64,000 nucleotides of DNA from Arthrobacter stackebrandtii (GTDB lineage: Bacteria > Actinomycetota > Actinomycetes > Actinomycetales > Micrococcaceae), in assembly GCF_017876675.1 (NCBI RefSeq), contig NZ_JAGIOI010000001.1:2170001-2234000 (forward strand), written 5' to 3'. Positions 41,287 through 49,849 of this stretch are shown one piece after another. The notes below the pieces were generated by a model. It saw only the letters and a list, made by a program, of their open reading frames with translations, had not been told where the DNA came from and did not search any database. The translations under genes were made by a program, and so were the position numbers. Positions within the stretch are counted from its first letter, which is position 1, and each line of letters begins with the position of its first letter.

Positions 41287-42429
41287 TCAATGGCTGTGAG
41301 CGGCATGGGCCAATGTGGCCAAAATTGCCGTCCTGTCGGGCTTTCCGTTCGGCAGCAGCGGAAGTTCGGAGACAAACACCACAGTTTTGGGCAGCAGATG
41401 TGCCTCCAGGTGCTCCGACGCGGCCGCCAGCAGCTCCGCCTCGGCCAGCGCGGAAACCACCATCGCAGCCACCTGCTGGCCCCATTCCTCCGACGGAACG
41501 GGAACCACAAACGCCTCGCGCACGCCCGGCACCTTGTGCAGTCCATCGGTCACGGCGCCGGCCGACACCTTCAGCCCGCCGGTGATGATGACGTCGTCAG
41601 CCCGGCCCAGCACGCGCAGCCGTCCCTCACTGTCCAGCTCACCCAGGTCGCCGCTGGCATACCAGCGCACCAGTTCGCCGTCGTGCTCCTCCTCGACGAA
41701 GTGCTCGTCCGTCAGCTGCGTATCGCCCAGGTAGCCGGCAGCGACCACGGGCCCGCCCAGCCAGATGCGGCCGTCGCGGATGGCGAGCTCCACGCCGTCG
41801 AGCGGGACGCCGTTGTAAACGGCGCCGCCGCAGGTCTCGGACATGCCGTAGGTGGTGACAACGTTCAGCCCGGCACCGCGCGCGGCCTCGAGCAGGGCGG
41901 GGTTGACGGGGCCGCCGCCCAGCAGGATTGCGTTGAAGCGGCGCAGCACGGTCAGCGTTTCGGCACTCGGGTTGGTGAGCAGGCGGGAGAGCTGCGTGGG
42001 CACCAGCGAGGTGAACCGCGTGTTGTCGGTGAGCTCCAGCGCGGCCTCGGTGAACGCTTCCGGGGTGAATCCGCCGCTCAAATCCATGGCCCAGGGGCGC
42101 GTTCCGGCGAACAGGCTGCGCACCAGGACCTGCAGCCCCGCCACGTAATTCATGGGCAGCGCGAGCAGCCACTGGCCCTCGCCCTGCAGCGCCATCGCGG
42201 TGCCCACGCTCGACGCCGCCAGCGCTTCAACGCTCAGCAGCGTGCGCTTGGGTGTGCCGGTGCTCCCCGAGGTAAGCACGACGGCGGCAATCTCGGTTTC
42301 GCTGCCGGCCGGCAGCCCCAGCGCGCTTTGCTCGATGAGCTCGAAGCTGCCGTCGGGCGCGATCTGGACCGCGGGGCCCTCGCCGGAGAGGGCTTCGGAA
42401 AGTGCCTTGAGCAGGGGTTCGATGTTCAT
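41287..42429 (-). CDS. menE: o-succinylbenzoate-CoA ligase MenE
   Basis: A 380-aa AMP-forming acyl-CoA synthetase, shorter than E. coli MenE as is usual in actinobacteria. The ATP-binding loop VLTSGSTGTPKRTLLS, TTYGMSETCGGAVYN, and the hinge region YASGDLGELDSEGRLRVLGR with ADDVIITGGLKVS are recognisable, with C-terminal PNGKPDRTAI carrying the adenylation Lys. It activates o-succinylbenzoate for MenB. Between menA and menB on the same strand; 13 bp separates it from menB. Confidence 0.92.
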   Translation of the reverse strand: MNIEPLLKALSEALSGEGPAVQIAPDGSFELIEQSALGLPAGSETEIAAVVLTSGSTGTPKRTLLSVEALAASSVGTAMALQGEGQWLLALPMNYVAGLQVLVRSLFAGTRPWAMDLSGGFTPEAFTEAALELTDNTRFTSLVPTQLSRLLTNPSAETLTVLRRFNAILLGGGPVNPALLEAARGAGLNVVTTYGMSETCGGAVYNGVPLDGVELAIRDGRIWLGGPVVAAGYLGDTQLTDEHFVEEEHDGELVRWYASGDLGELDSEGRLRVLGRADDVIITGGLKVSAGAVTDGLHKVPGVREAFVVPVPSEEWGQQVAAMVVSALAEAELLAAASEHLEAHLLPKTVVFVSELPLLPNGKPDRTAILATLAHAAHSH

Positions 42430-42442
42430 GGGTACCTAATTG

Positions 42443-43399
42443 CTAGAAGTAGTACGGGAAGGAGGACCAGTCGGGGTCGCGTTTTTCCAGGAACGCTTCC
42501 TTGCCCTCCACGGCCTCGTCCGTCATGTAGGCCAGGCGGGTGGCCTCGCCGGCGAAGACCTGCTGGCCGGCCAGTCCGTCGTCGGCCAGGTTGAAGGCGA
42601 ACTTGAGCATCCGGATGGCCTGCGGGGACTGGCGGGCAATGTCTGCCGCGTACTCCAGAGCGACTTCTTCGAGGCGTGCGTGGTCCACGGCCTCGTTCAC
42701 GGCGCCCATGCGGACCATGTCCTCGGCGGAGTATTCGCGGGCCAGGAAGAAGATTTCGCGTGCCGATTTCTGGCCGATCTGGCGGGCCAGCAGCGCCGAG
42801 CCGTAGCCGGCGTCGAAGGATCCCACGGTGGCGTCCGTCTGCTTGAACTTGCCGTGCTCGCGGGAGGCGATGGTCAGGTCCGAGACCACGTGGAGGGAGT
42901 GTCCGCCGCCGGCCGCCCAGCCGTTGACAACGGCGATGACCACCTTGGGCATGGTGCGCATGAGCCGCTGGACTTCCAGGATGTGGAGCCGGCCGGCGCG
43001 GGCGGGGTCGATGGTTTCCTTGGTCTCGCCGTCGGCGTACTTGTAGCCGTCGCGGCCGCGGATGCGCTGGTCGCCGCCGGAGCAGAAGGAGTGGCCGCCG
43101 TCCTTGGGGGAGGGGCCGTTGCCGGTGAGCAGGACCGTGGCAACGTCCGGGGTCATGCGGGCGTGGTCCATGGCGCGGTACAGCTCGTCGACCGTGCCGG
43201 GGCGGAAGGCGTTGCGGACCTCAGGGCGGTTGAAGGCGATGCGGACCGTGGGCAGGTCCCTGACAATGGTGCCGTCGGCGCTGCGTTCCACCTGGCGGTG
43301 GTAGGTCATGTCCTGAAAGTCGAAGCCTTCAACCACGCGCCACTGGGTGGGGTCGAAGATGTCGGATACCTGGTCTGGGAGGTTTGTTGCGTTGCTCAC
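42443..43399 (-). CDS. menB: 1,4-dihydroxy-2-naphthoyl-CoA synthase MenB
   Basis: A 318-aa crotonase-fold enzyme. IAFNRPEVRNAFRPGTVDEL, FCSGGDQRIRGRDGYKY, VVIAVVNGWAAGGGHSLHVV and VGSFDAGYGSALLARQIG with FFLAREYSAEDMV identify MenB, which closes the naphthoyl ring from o-succinylbenzoyl-CoA. It heads the menB-menE-menA order on the minus strand. ATG 43399 is followed by the extra N-terminal strand typical of actinobacterial MenB. Confidence 0.94.
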   Translation of the reverse strand: MSNATNLPDQVSDIFDPTQWRVVEGFDFQDMTYHRQVERSADGTIVRDLPTVRIAFNRPEVRNAFRPGTVDELYRAMDHARMTPDVATVLLTGNGPSPKDGGHSFCSGGDQRIRGRDGYKYADGETKETIDPARAGRLHILEVQRLMRTMPKVVIAVVNGWAAGGGHSLHVVSDLTIASREHGKFKQTDATVGSFDAGYGSALLARQIGQKSAREIFFLAREYSAEDMVRMGAVNEAVDHARLEEVALEYAADIARQSPQAIRMLKFAFNLADDGLAGQQVFAGEATRLAYMTDEAVEGKEAFLEKRDPDWSSFPYYF

Positions 43400-43588
43400 C
43401 CAGTGATTCTAGCTGGCGGCAGCGTTTCGGGGGCTTGGCCCCATTGTGACGCCAATGTGACGGCGGCGCCGTGACACGTTCTCACCCCGGCCGTGCCGGG
43501 AACCGTGAACTGTCCAAACGGACAGGGGCAAAACCCTTGACGGTATTTCAGGGAGTCATTTAAGGTGCCCCGGCGGGATATGGGAACG

Positions 43589-43610
43589 GCCCCGTGTTGG
43601 GGCTATTTTT
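43589..43610 (+). terminator. Terminator-like hairpin in the leader of the first anchor protein
   Basis: GCCCC (43589-43593), loop GTGTT, GGGGC (43599-43603), then TATTTTT. It lies about 60 bp before the TTG start of the first choice-of-anchor A gene and after a possible promoter (TTGACG near 43537), so it may be a leader attenuator. No riboswitch fold is evident. Confidence 0.45.
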
Positions 43611-43668
43611 GGGGAGGCCGTCCACAAGACGAATGGCCGCTCCCCGTTCACTTTGAAGGTAGACAGAA

Positions 43669-45246
43669 TTGATTAACAGCACTTCCCGTCCGCCGAGGAA
43701 GGCGTCGCTCCTCGCCGCCTCGGCCCTCACGGCAGCCTTGTCATTCGGCAGCTTTGCAGCTCTCGCCCCCGCAGCCATTGCCACACCGTCCGGCGATCAG
43801 TCCGGTTCCTTCTGCACCAACCCCGGTGGTGTGGAAGGTGGCATCACATCGTGGCGCACCAACAACGGCATCAACGTGTTTGCCGGAGGCAACTTCACCA
43901 CGACAGCCGGTGCCACCGAAGCTGAAGGCGTCCTGGCTGTTGCGGGCAGCGCCTCATTTGCCCAGTCCTCCAACTACAACGTCGGCGTTGTCGGCGGCGG
44001 ATCCGGATGGGCACCCAACGAGGGTTCGGACATGCTCCTGATCGGTGGCGACGCAAGCGCCGGCTCGGGCGTTGTCCACGTTGGCCTTTCGGCCGCTGTC
44101 AAGCAGGGCGGCCATGTGAAGATGGGCGGGAACAACAACGCCGCCGGCAAGATTCAAACTGGTGGCGGCACCGTCGCCGAGGGTGGGATCGAAACTAGTC
44201 TCGGCGCGGCGGGCGCATACGACTTTGGCTCCTTCGAACAGAAGTTCAAGAGCCTCTCGGCTGGATTCGCAGCCCAGCCTGCCAATGGTACCCACGCACT
44301 GGTCGGAGACATGCTGACCTTCACCGGCAACGGCAGTGACGAACTGCAGGTGTTCGAGATCTCAGGTGATGAGCTTGGAAATTCTGCCAAGAAGATCTCC
44401 ATCAAGTTCGACCGGATTCCCGCTGACGCCAAGATTGTCGTCAACGTTTCAGGCGGCAGCGCAGAGACCTACTTCAACTCGGTGTTTGCTCCGAACAGCG
44501 CAGCTCTCCTCGCTGAAGGTGCGGACGGGTTCGGCCAACTGGCAGCGAGCCTGGTTTGGAACTTCAAGGACGCCACGAGCGTCCTCATTGACGGCGCTCA
44601 GATCCCGGGCTCCATCCTGGTTCCCGCCGAAGGCAGCCAGACGACGGTTGCTGCCAATGGCACCAACGGTCGTGTCTACGTCGCAGGAGACTTGAAGCAC
44701 CAGGGCAACGGTGGCAACGAGTTCCACGCGTACCCGCTTATTGGAATTGACTGCGAAACCCCCGGGAAACCGGTCATTGAGGAACAGCCGGAGAAGCCCA
44801 AGGTTACTGAAAAGCCCAAGGAGCCTGTGGAGCCGGAAGGGCCGCTGGATCCGGTTGATCCAGAGAAGCCGGTTGTCCAGGAGGATCCAGAGAAGCCGGT
44901 TGTCCAGGAGGACCCGGAGGAACCCGTTGTCGACCCCGCACCGGCAGACCCGGAATCGCAGGAAGTGACTGACCCCAAGGTGCAGGCCGACGACGTCACC
45001 CCGCTGGCGCAGGAAAGCTCCCAGGCACCTGCCCCGCAGGAATCAAAGAAGTCCACGCCTGCGGCCACCACGCCGGCCGGCCAGGTGGCCGCCAAGGCTT
45101 CGCCCTCAGCCACCGGTGCTGCCGTTGCAGCCGACGGATTGGCGCGGACCGGAGCCAACAGCAACACGCTGATCCTCGGTCTGTCTGCAGTATTGCTGCT
45201 GGCCCTCGGCGGCATCGCCGTTGCCACAGTGCGGCGACGCCACTAA
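43669..45246 (+). CDS. Choice-of-anchor A surface protein with LARTG sorting signal
   Basis: A 525-aa protein with a TTG start (TTG ATT AAC), signal peptide LAASALTAALSFGSFAALAP, and a choice-of-anchor A domain: NGINVFAGGNFTTTAGATEAEGVLAV, YNVGVVGGGSGW and GSDMLLIGGDASAG, and HAYPLIGIDC near its end. A Pro/Glu-rich stalk follows (EKPVVQEDPEKPVVQED), then the sorting signal LARTGANSNTLILGLSAVLL and RRRH. LAxTG motifs are typical substrates of class E sortases, so the protein is likely cell-wall linked. Paralogue of 45642-47207. No sortase gene is in the window. Confidence 0.88.
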   Translation: MINSTSRPPRKASLLAASALTAALSFGSFAALAPAAIATPSGDQSGSFCTNPGGVEGGITSWRTNNGINVFAGGNFTTTAGATEAEGVLAVAGSASFAQSSNYNVGVVGGGSGWAPNEGSDMLLIGGDASAGSGVVHVGLSAAVKQGGHVKMGGNNNAAGKIQTGGGTVAEGGIETSLGAAGAYDFGSFEQKFKSLSAGFAAQPANGTHALVGDMLTFTGNGSDELQVFEISGDELGNSAKKISIKFDRIPADAKIVVNVSGGSAETYFNSVFAPNSAALLAEGADGFGQLAASLVWNFKDATSVLIDGAQIPGSILVPAEGSQTTVAANGTNGRVYVAGDLKHQGNGGNEFHAYPLIGIDCETPGKPVIEEQPEKPKVTEKPKEPVEPEGPLDPVDPEKPVVQEDPEKPVVQEDPEEPVVDPAPADPESQEVTDPKVQADDVTPLAQESSQAPAPQESKKSTPAATTPAGQVAAKASPSATGAAVAADGLARTGANSNTLILGLSAVLLLALGGIAVATVRRRH

Positions 45247-45641
45247 CGGAGTCCACCTCCCCAAGAACTAATGGACGTTTGGCCGCGGATACCCCCGCCG
45301 TGGCCAAGCGTCCATTGTTGTTGGCTGGGTGGTGCCCGATGGTGGACGGCGGGTGCGTGTGGCTGAAATCACCCTGACGTTTTTTCATTGGCGGTTTCAC
45401 GGCGGCGGAAGGTTTGGCCAACGAAACTTCTGTTTCCTGAATGAAAATGGCGTGGTTCACGGCGGAAAGTTCAGAAACGACCAGTTTTCAATGCTGGTTG
45501 CCGCAGGGCCGTGACGTGGTTTCATGGGCTATTTTCCAGCGGCCCCGGCTGGGGTGAAAGCTGCCTTGATTCCGGCTACCGTGGAGCTGGCCAGTCGGTT
45601 AGACGTCTGGCTAACTCCGTTCATACATGAGGTAGACAGAA
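45247..45641. other. Intergenic stretch between paralogues
   Basis: After the terminator at 45270-45316, the gap up to the second anchor gene holds no coding frame I can support. Its last 30 bp, GGTAGACAGAATTGA with the TTG start, match the same position before the first paralogue. Confidence 0.6.
45270..45316 (+). terminator. Terminator after the first anchor-protein gene
   Basis: AATGGACGTTTGGCC (45270-45284) pairs with GGCCAAGCGTCCATT (45302-45316), with one G-U in the RNA, followed by GTTGTTGG. It begins 24 bp after the stop codon. Confidence 0.65.
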
Positions 45642-47207
45642 TTGACTAACAGGATCTCCCGCCGCCCGGGGAAGGGCTCCGTCATCGCTGCTTCGGCGCT
45701 GACGGCTGCATTGACTCTCGGCAGCTTCTTGGCATTGGTTCCCGCAGCAAACGCTGAAGGCGGCTTCACCTGCATCGAAGAGATGCCCGGCCTGGGCAAC
45801 GGTGATTTCGCCGGGTTCGACAACAACACCAGCGTCTTTGTTGGCGGCAACTTCTCCGTGGCGGAAATGGCCGCAGAGGCGGAGGGACTGCTTGTTGTCA
45901 TGGGCGATGCCGAATTCGCCAAGGCAGAGCGGGGGAACTACAACGTTGGCATCGTAGGCGTCGGCTCGCAGATCGTGCCCACGCCGGGTTCCGACATGCT
46001 CCTGGTTGGTGGCAGCGTCAGCAGCAACGGCACTGTCATTGATGTTGGCAACCCGAAGGCACAGCTCATCTCCGAGGGAAGCCCCGCGGGTGGCGCCGTC
46101 CGCATCGGTGGCTCCAACAACGCCGGCGACAAACTCTCCACCAACGGCGGCACGCTGACCGTTCCCGACGCAACTGCCGTGGCAGGGTACGCCGGATTCT
46201 CGGCCCTGCTGAAGGCGCGTTCTGAACAGTACTCCGGGCTGGAAGACACCGGAACCGTGGAAGTTGAATCCTGGGGCGAAGCTGTCTTGACCGGCGACGG
46301 TGTCTCCTCCACGCAGGTATTCACTGTGGATGAAGGCTTCCTCGGCAGCGAGCAGAAGGATTCTGCACTGCAGTTCAAGGACGTTCCGGCCGATGCCCGA
46401 ATCGTTGTCAACGTCAAGGGTGAGCCGGCAGGCCTGTTCCTCAATACCCTGCTGAACGAGGCGGGACTGCCGGTTCTTCCCAACGCAGGCACTCCCGACG
46501 GAGCCTACTTCGGCTCCATTGCCTCGCGGCTGGTCTGGAACTTTGCCGATGCCAAGAATGTGGCCATCGGGGGAACGGCCCAGGTGCCAGGATCCATTCT
46601 CGTGCCTACGGCCGGCGGGACCACCGAGATTTCTGCGCCCGGCACAAACGGCCGCATCCTTGTTGCCGGCAACCTGGTGCACAGCGGCACAGGTACTGAA
46701 ATGCACGCCTACCCGCTGATGGGCGACGAGGACTTTGGCTGCTCCGGCAAGCCCGCTGAGAAGCCTGAGGTGCCGTTGACTCCGTTGGTGCCGGTTGAGC
46801 CTGTGGTTCCGGGTGAGAAGCCTGAGGTGCCGTTGACTCCGTTGGTGCCGGTTGAGCCTGTGGTTCCGGGTGAGAAGCCTGAGGTGCCGTTGACTCCGTT
46901 GGTGCCGGTTGAGCCTGTGGTTCCCGGTGAGACCCCTGTGGTGCCGTTGACTCCGCTGGAGCCTGCCGACCCAGTTGTGCCCGACAACGTGCAGGACGCC
47001 CCGGCTCCTTCCACCCCGGCCAGTGCCAAGGCAACGGCCGCGCCGTCCGCTTCGGAGTCACCAAAGGTGGCAGCGCAGGCCTCGGACACTGAGCGCCTGG
47101 CCAACACCGGCCTCAATGCGAAGAACACGGCGATCCTTGGCGTGTCAGCCCTGCTGTTGCTGGCACTGGGCGGCCTGGCCGTCGTGACGGTTCGCCGGCG
47201 CCACTAA
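45642..47207 (+). CDS. Choice-of-anchor A surface protein with LANTG sorting signal and repeat stalk
   Basis: A 521-aa paralogue of the preceding gene, again with a TTG start, signal peptide IAASALTAALTLGSFLALVP, anchor domain NNTSVFVGGNFSVAEMAAEAE, GNYNVGIVGVGSQIVPTPG and GSDMLLVGGSVSS. The stalk is made of three nearly identical 19-residue units (EKPEVPLTPLVPVEPVVPG) plus a diverged one, then LANTGLNAKNTAILGVSALL and VRRRH. The repeated stalk length may vary between strains. The shared promoter-proximal sequence and terminators suggest tandem gene duplication. Confidence 0.88.
   Translation: MTNRISRRPGKGSVIAASALTAALTLGSFLALVPAANAEGGFTCIEEMPGLGNGDFAGFDNNTSVFVGGNFSVAEMAAEAEGLLVVMGDAEFAKAERGNYNVGIVGVGSQIVPTPGSDMLLVGGSVSSNGTVIDVGNPKAQLISEGSPAGGAVRIGGSNNAGDKLSTNGGTLTVPDATAVAGYAGFSALLKARSEQYSGLEDTGTVEVESWGEAVLTGDGVSSTQVFTVDEGFLGSEQKDSALQFKDVPADARIVVNVKGEPAGLFLNTLLNEAGLPVLPNAGTPDGAYFGSIASRLVWNFADAKNVAIGGTAQVPGSILVPTAGGTTEISAPGTNGRILVAGNLVHSGTGTEMHAYPLMGDEDFGCSGKPAEKPEVPLTPLVPVEPVVPGEKPEVPLTPLVPVEPVVPGEKPEVPLTPLVPVEPVVPGETPVVPLTPLEPADPVVPDNVQDAPAPSTPASAKATAAPSASESPKVAAQASDTERLANTGLNAKNTAILGVSALLLLALGGLAVVTVRRRH
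46758..46928 (+). repeat. Three tandem 57-bp units in the stalk of the anchor protein
   Basis: Units at 46758-46814, 46815-46871 and 46872-46928 are identical except near the end of the third (TTCCCGGT for TTCCGGGT). A fourth, diverged copy starts at 46929. Such perfect DNA repeats in a coding stalk commonly change number by slippage. Confidence 0.9.
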
Positions 47208-47230
47208 GAGCCTGAGCTCCCCTGAAACCC

Positions 47231-47277
47231 AATGGCCGTTTGGCCGCGGACGCCCCCTCCGCGGCCAGGCGGCCATT
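47231..47277 (+). terminator. Terminator after the second anchor-protein gene
   Basis: AATGGCCGTTTGGCCGCGGA (47231-47250) pairs with the complementary arm at 47258-47277 with two mismatches or wobble pairs. It is homologous in sequence to the terminator after the first paralogue (45270-45316). Confidence 0.65.
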
Positions 47278-47345
47278 GTCATGCCCAGCCGCAGTTTCTT
47301 CCCTCCATCACCGTCAGGGATGTTGTACCGACTGGCAGCGCCACG

Positions 47346-47780
47346 TCAGCTGATGCAGAATTCGTTGCCTTCGGGATCTGCCATGGTGAACCAGGAGTGC
47401 GGACCCTGGCTGGCTTCCCAGAGAAACGTGGCGCCGCGGGACTCCAGCTTTCCCCTGACGGTTTCCTTGTCGTCTCCGCCGAGCCGGACGTCCCAGTGGA
47501 TGCGATTTTTGGACGTCTTTGCGGAGTCTGCCGTTTGGAAGAGGATGCGCGGACTGTCCGCACCCGCATCCGGCCCCGGAATAATGGCCTGGCCCATGGC
47601 CCACACAAGCACTCCCTTGTGGACCAGTGTTTCGTCGTCAGTGGCAAAGCCCTTCTCCACCATGGAACGGATGAACGCCTCGTCGGAAGGCTCCACCTGC
47701 CAGCCCATGGTCTCGGCCCACCAGTCGGCCAGCTCATGCGGGTTGATGCAGTCAACAACTATTTGCAGCGAATAGGCCAT
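47346..47780 (-). CDS. VOC-family (glyoxalase-like) protein
   Basis: A 144-aa protein from ATG 47780. It has a vicinal-oxygen-chelate fold: MAYSLQIVVDCINPHELADW, ETMGWQVEP and a C-terminal metal-site half with GGDDKETVRGKLES and SWFTMADPEGNEFCIS. Such proteins include glyoxalases, resistance proteins and many unassigned ones; the substrate is not predictable. It lies between the anchor-protein terminator and the doxX-like gene. Confidence 0.85.
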   Translation of the reverse strand: MAYSLQIVVDCINPHELADWWAETMGWQVEPSDEAFIRSMVEKGFATDDETLVHKGVLVWAMGQAIIPGPDAGADSPRILFQTADSAKTSKNRIHWDVRLGGDDKETVRGKLESRGATFLWEASQGPHSWFTMADPEGNEFCIS

Positions 47781-47872
47781 GGAGAATATTCTGCCGCCGC
47801 CTGTTGCCCGTGTCCAGCATTCAGCGGGGCGCAGTGCACCGGAGGATGGTGCGCTGCGCCCATGTGGTGAAG

Positions 47873-48307
47873 CTAGGCCAGAACGCTCAATTTGGAACTC
47901 ATGCGGCCGAAGAAAGCATTGTCCAGCGAGAGCCTGCCAGGGCCCATGAGCGCCACTGCAAGGGCCGAGGCGCCCAGAATCAGCACCAGCTCGAAGCCGC
48001 CGGCTTCGACGAAAATGCCAGCCGGGGCGTGGACTACCGCGATGGCGCCGATCATGTTCAGGGTCAACAGCATCGCGAGGGGGCGGGTGGCCAGGCCCAG
48101 GATCAGTGCGATGCCGCCCACCAGTTCCAGGGTGGCCACAATGGGTGCGACCAGGTCGGCGGCCGGAACGCCCATCTGGGCGAATGCGCCCTGGGTGCCT
48201 GCAACGGTGAATTCGTTGTATTTCTGCCAACCGTGGGCGGCAAATAGGAATCCAACCACGACGCGAAGGATGGTCTGGGCCGCTGTGGCAAGTGCGGGGT
48301 TCTTCAT
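47873..48307 (-). CDS. DoxX-family membrane protein
   Basis: A 144-aa protein from ATG 48307 with four hydrophobic segments: VVVGFLFAAHGWQKY, ADLVAPIVATLELVGGIALIL, LAMLLTLNMIGAIAVVH and VLILGASALAVALMGPG. This is the DoxX architecture; members take part in thiosulfate/redox or stress responses and are often MarR-regulated. Two TTGA-N4-TCAA sites lie 66-112 bp before the start and could be the operator. Function in this organism unknown. Confidence 0.87.
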   Translation of the reverse strand: MKNPALATAAQTILRVVVGFLFAAHGWQKYNEFTVAGTQGAFAQMGVPAADLVAPIVATLELVGGIALILGLATRPLAMLLTLNMIGAIAVVHAPAGIFVEAGGFELVLILGASALAVALMGPGRLSLDNAFFGRMSSKLSVLA

Positions 48308-48373
48308 GGGGATCTCAACGTTTCTGTAGGGGTTTGTAACGGCCTTCGAAAAGAAGCGCCGCATAGCAAATAG

Positions 48374-48419
48374 TTGAAGCTTCAATAAAAGTCTCCCAGA
48401 CAATCAGTTGATGCGTCAA
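48374..48419. promoter_or_regulatory. Two TTGA-N4-TCAA operator-like sites
   Basis: TTGAAGCTTCAA (48374-48385) and TTGATGCGTCAA (48408-48419) have the same half sites with centres 34 bp apart, in the promoter region of the doxX-like gene and upstream of the divergent GNAT gene. The form fits a dimeric MarR- or LysR-type regulator; none is encoded nearby. Confidence 0.5.
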
Positions 48420-48482
48420 CTAATGGTGGTTCGAGTATTCCCCTGTGCATGCCACCAAGCCGGCGTCCGCTAGTGTTTTTTC

Positions 48483-49106
48483 ATGACCTTCATTGCACCC
48501 GTCACCCTGGCCGGAAAGTACGTCACCCTTGAACCGCTGAGCATGGACCACCACGACGGACTCGTCGCGGCCGCATCCGACGGCGAGCTGTGGAACCTTT
48601 GGTACACCTCGGTGCCGCGGCCCGAAGGCATGCGCTCCGAGATTGAGCGCCGCCTGGCCGACCAAGAGGCCGGTGAACGGTTCTCCTTCACCGCCCGCGC
48701 AAACGACCCCGCCACGGGCAAGCCCGGCCGGATCATTGGCCTGACCAGCTACTACGACATCGACCCGTCCGTTCCTACTGTGGCTGTGGGCTACACCTGG
48801 AACGCCGCCAGTGTGCACGGGACCGGCACCAACGTGGACAGCAAGAACCTGCTCCTCCGCCACGCCTTCGACGTGCTCGGCGTCGAGGTGGTGGTGTTCC
48901 ACACGCACTGGATGAACATGCAGTCACGCGAGGCGATCGCCCGCCTGGGCGCCAAGCAGGACGGCGTGCTCCGTGCCAACCGCCGCATGCCCGACGGCTC
49001 CCTGCGCGACACCGTGGTCTTCTCCATCCTCGCCGCCGAATGGCCGCAGGTGCGCAACGGGCTGAACTTCCGCCTGGCCAAAAAGCGTCCAGCCCTCCAG
49101 CCATGA
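48483..49106 (+). CDS. GNAT-family N-acetyltransferase
   Basis: A 207-aa acetyltransferase of the RimJ/RimL type: VTLEPLSMDHHDGLVAAASD, TGKPGRIIGLTSYYDIDPS, and the acetyl-CoA region GYTWNAASVHGTGTNVDSKN followed by FHTHWMNMQSREAIARLGAK. The GxGxN variant of the acetyl-CoA motif is usual in this branch. Substrate (ribosomal protein, small molecule) cannot be deduced. Its stop overlaps the following phosphatase start by 4 bp (ATGA). Confidence 0.87.
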   Translation: MTFIAPVTLAGKYVTLEPLSMDHHDGLVAAASDGELWNLWYTSVPRPEGMRSEIERRLADQEAGERFSFTARANDPATGKPGRIIGLTSYYDIDPSVPTVAVGYTWNAASVHGTGTNVDSKNLLLRHAFDVLGVEVVVFHTHWMNMQSREAIARLGAKQDGVLRANRRMPDGSLRDTVVFSILAAEWPQVRNGLNFRLAKKRPALQP

Positions 49107-49795
49107 CCAGCCCCCACTGGGAAGGCGCCGTCAACGCCCGGCAGCTGGCCGGCGACATCTACCGGATGGGCCGCAGCGAATGGCTCACCGAGCGCGGTTG
49201 GCGCCAGCTCCATGACGACGGCGTCCGCACAGTCATCGACCTGCGGAACCCGGCGGAGCGCAAGCGCAGGCCGAGCGACCCGGTGGTGGCCCCGGCCGCG
49301 ATGGCGGGGTTCGCCGTCGTCCACTCACCCACGGAAGACCCGGAGGACCCGCGCTACCGGGACCACTTCCACCCCTACATGAACCATCCGCGGCTGTACT
49401 CGGACATGCTGCGGCTGTTCCCGGAGCGCGTGGCGGCCGTGTTCAGGGAACTGGCGGCCGCGCAGGGCAAGGTGGTCATCCACTGCTCCGCGGGGCGCGA
49501 CAGGACAGGGCTGGTGGCCACGCTGCTGTTGGCGCTGCTCGGGCAGTCGGAGCTGGCGGCGCAGGAGGACGAGCAGGCCACGCGCGGCATCAACGAGTGG
49601 CACCTGGTGGCGCCGGTGAAGCATCCGTACGAGCGGCACCTGGGTCAGGCCGAGCTGGCCGAGGTGGTTCAGGGGCGCGGGGAGGCTGTGGCGGAATTCA
49701 TCGACGGCCTCGATGTGCGCGTGTTTTTGCTGGCCAACGGTGTAACTGCCGGCGAGATCGACGCCGTCATTGCCCGGTGCCGTGGAGAAGGCTGA
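49103..49795 (+). CDS. Tyrosine-protein phosphatase (MptpB/IphP type)
   Basis: A 230-aa phosphatase from ATG 49103, which overlaps the GNAT stop. The catalytic loop HCSAGRDRTG has Cys128 and Arg134 in the CX5R arrangement, and TVIDLRNPAERKR is the conserved upstream strand of the IphP/MptpB family. It acts on phosphotyrosine or phosphoinositides by a cysteinyl-phosphate intermediate. Co-translated with the acetyltransferase; no target is suggested by context. Confidence 0.87.
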   Translation: MTSPHWEGAVNARQLAGDIYRMGRSEWLTERGWRQLHDDGVRTVIDLRNPAERKRRPSDPVVAPAAMAGFAVVHSPTEDPEDPRYRDHFHPYMNHPRLYSDMLRLFPERVAAVFRELAAAQGKVVIHCSAGRDRTGLVATLLLALLGQSELAAQEDEQATRGINEWHLVAPVKHPYERHLGQAELAEVVQGRGEAVAEFIDGLDVRVFLLANGVTAGEIDAVIARCRGEG

Positions 49796-49849
49796 ACGGG
49801 CCGCCGCTTCCGTGTTGTGCCGGAGGCGGCACGCCATAGACTTGAGGGC

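Noticed and set aside
46758-46985. CRISPR-like array
   Set aside because: The 57-bp repeats are adjacent without spacers and read in frame as the stalk of a surface protein.
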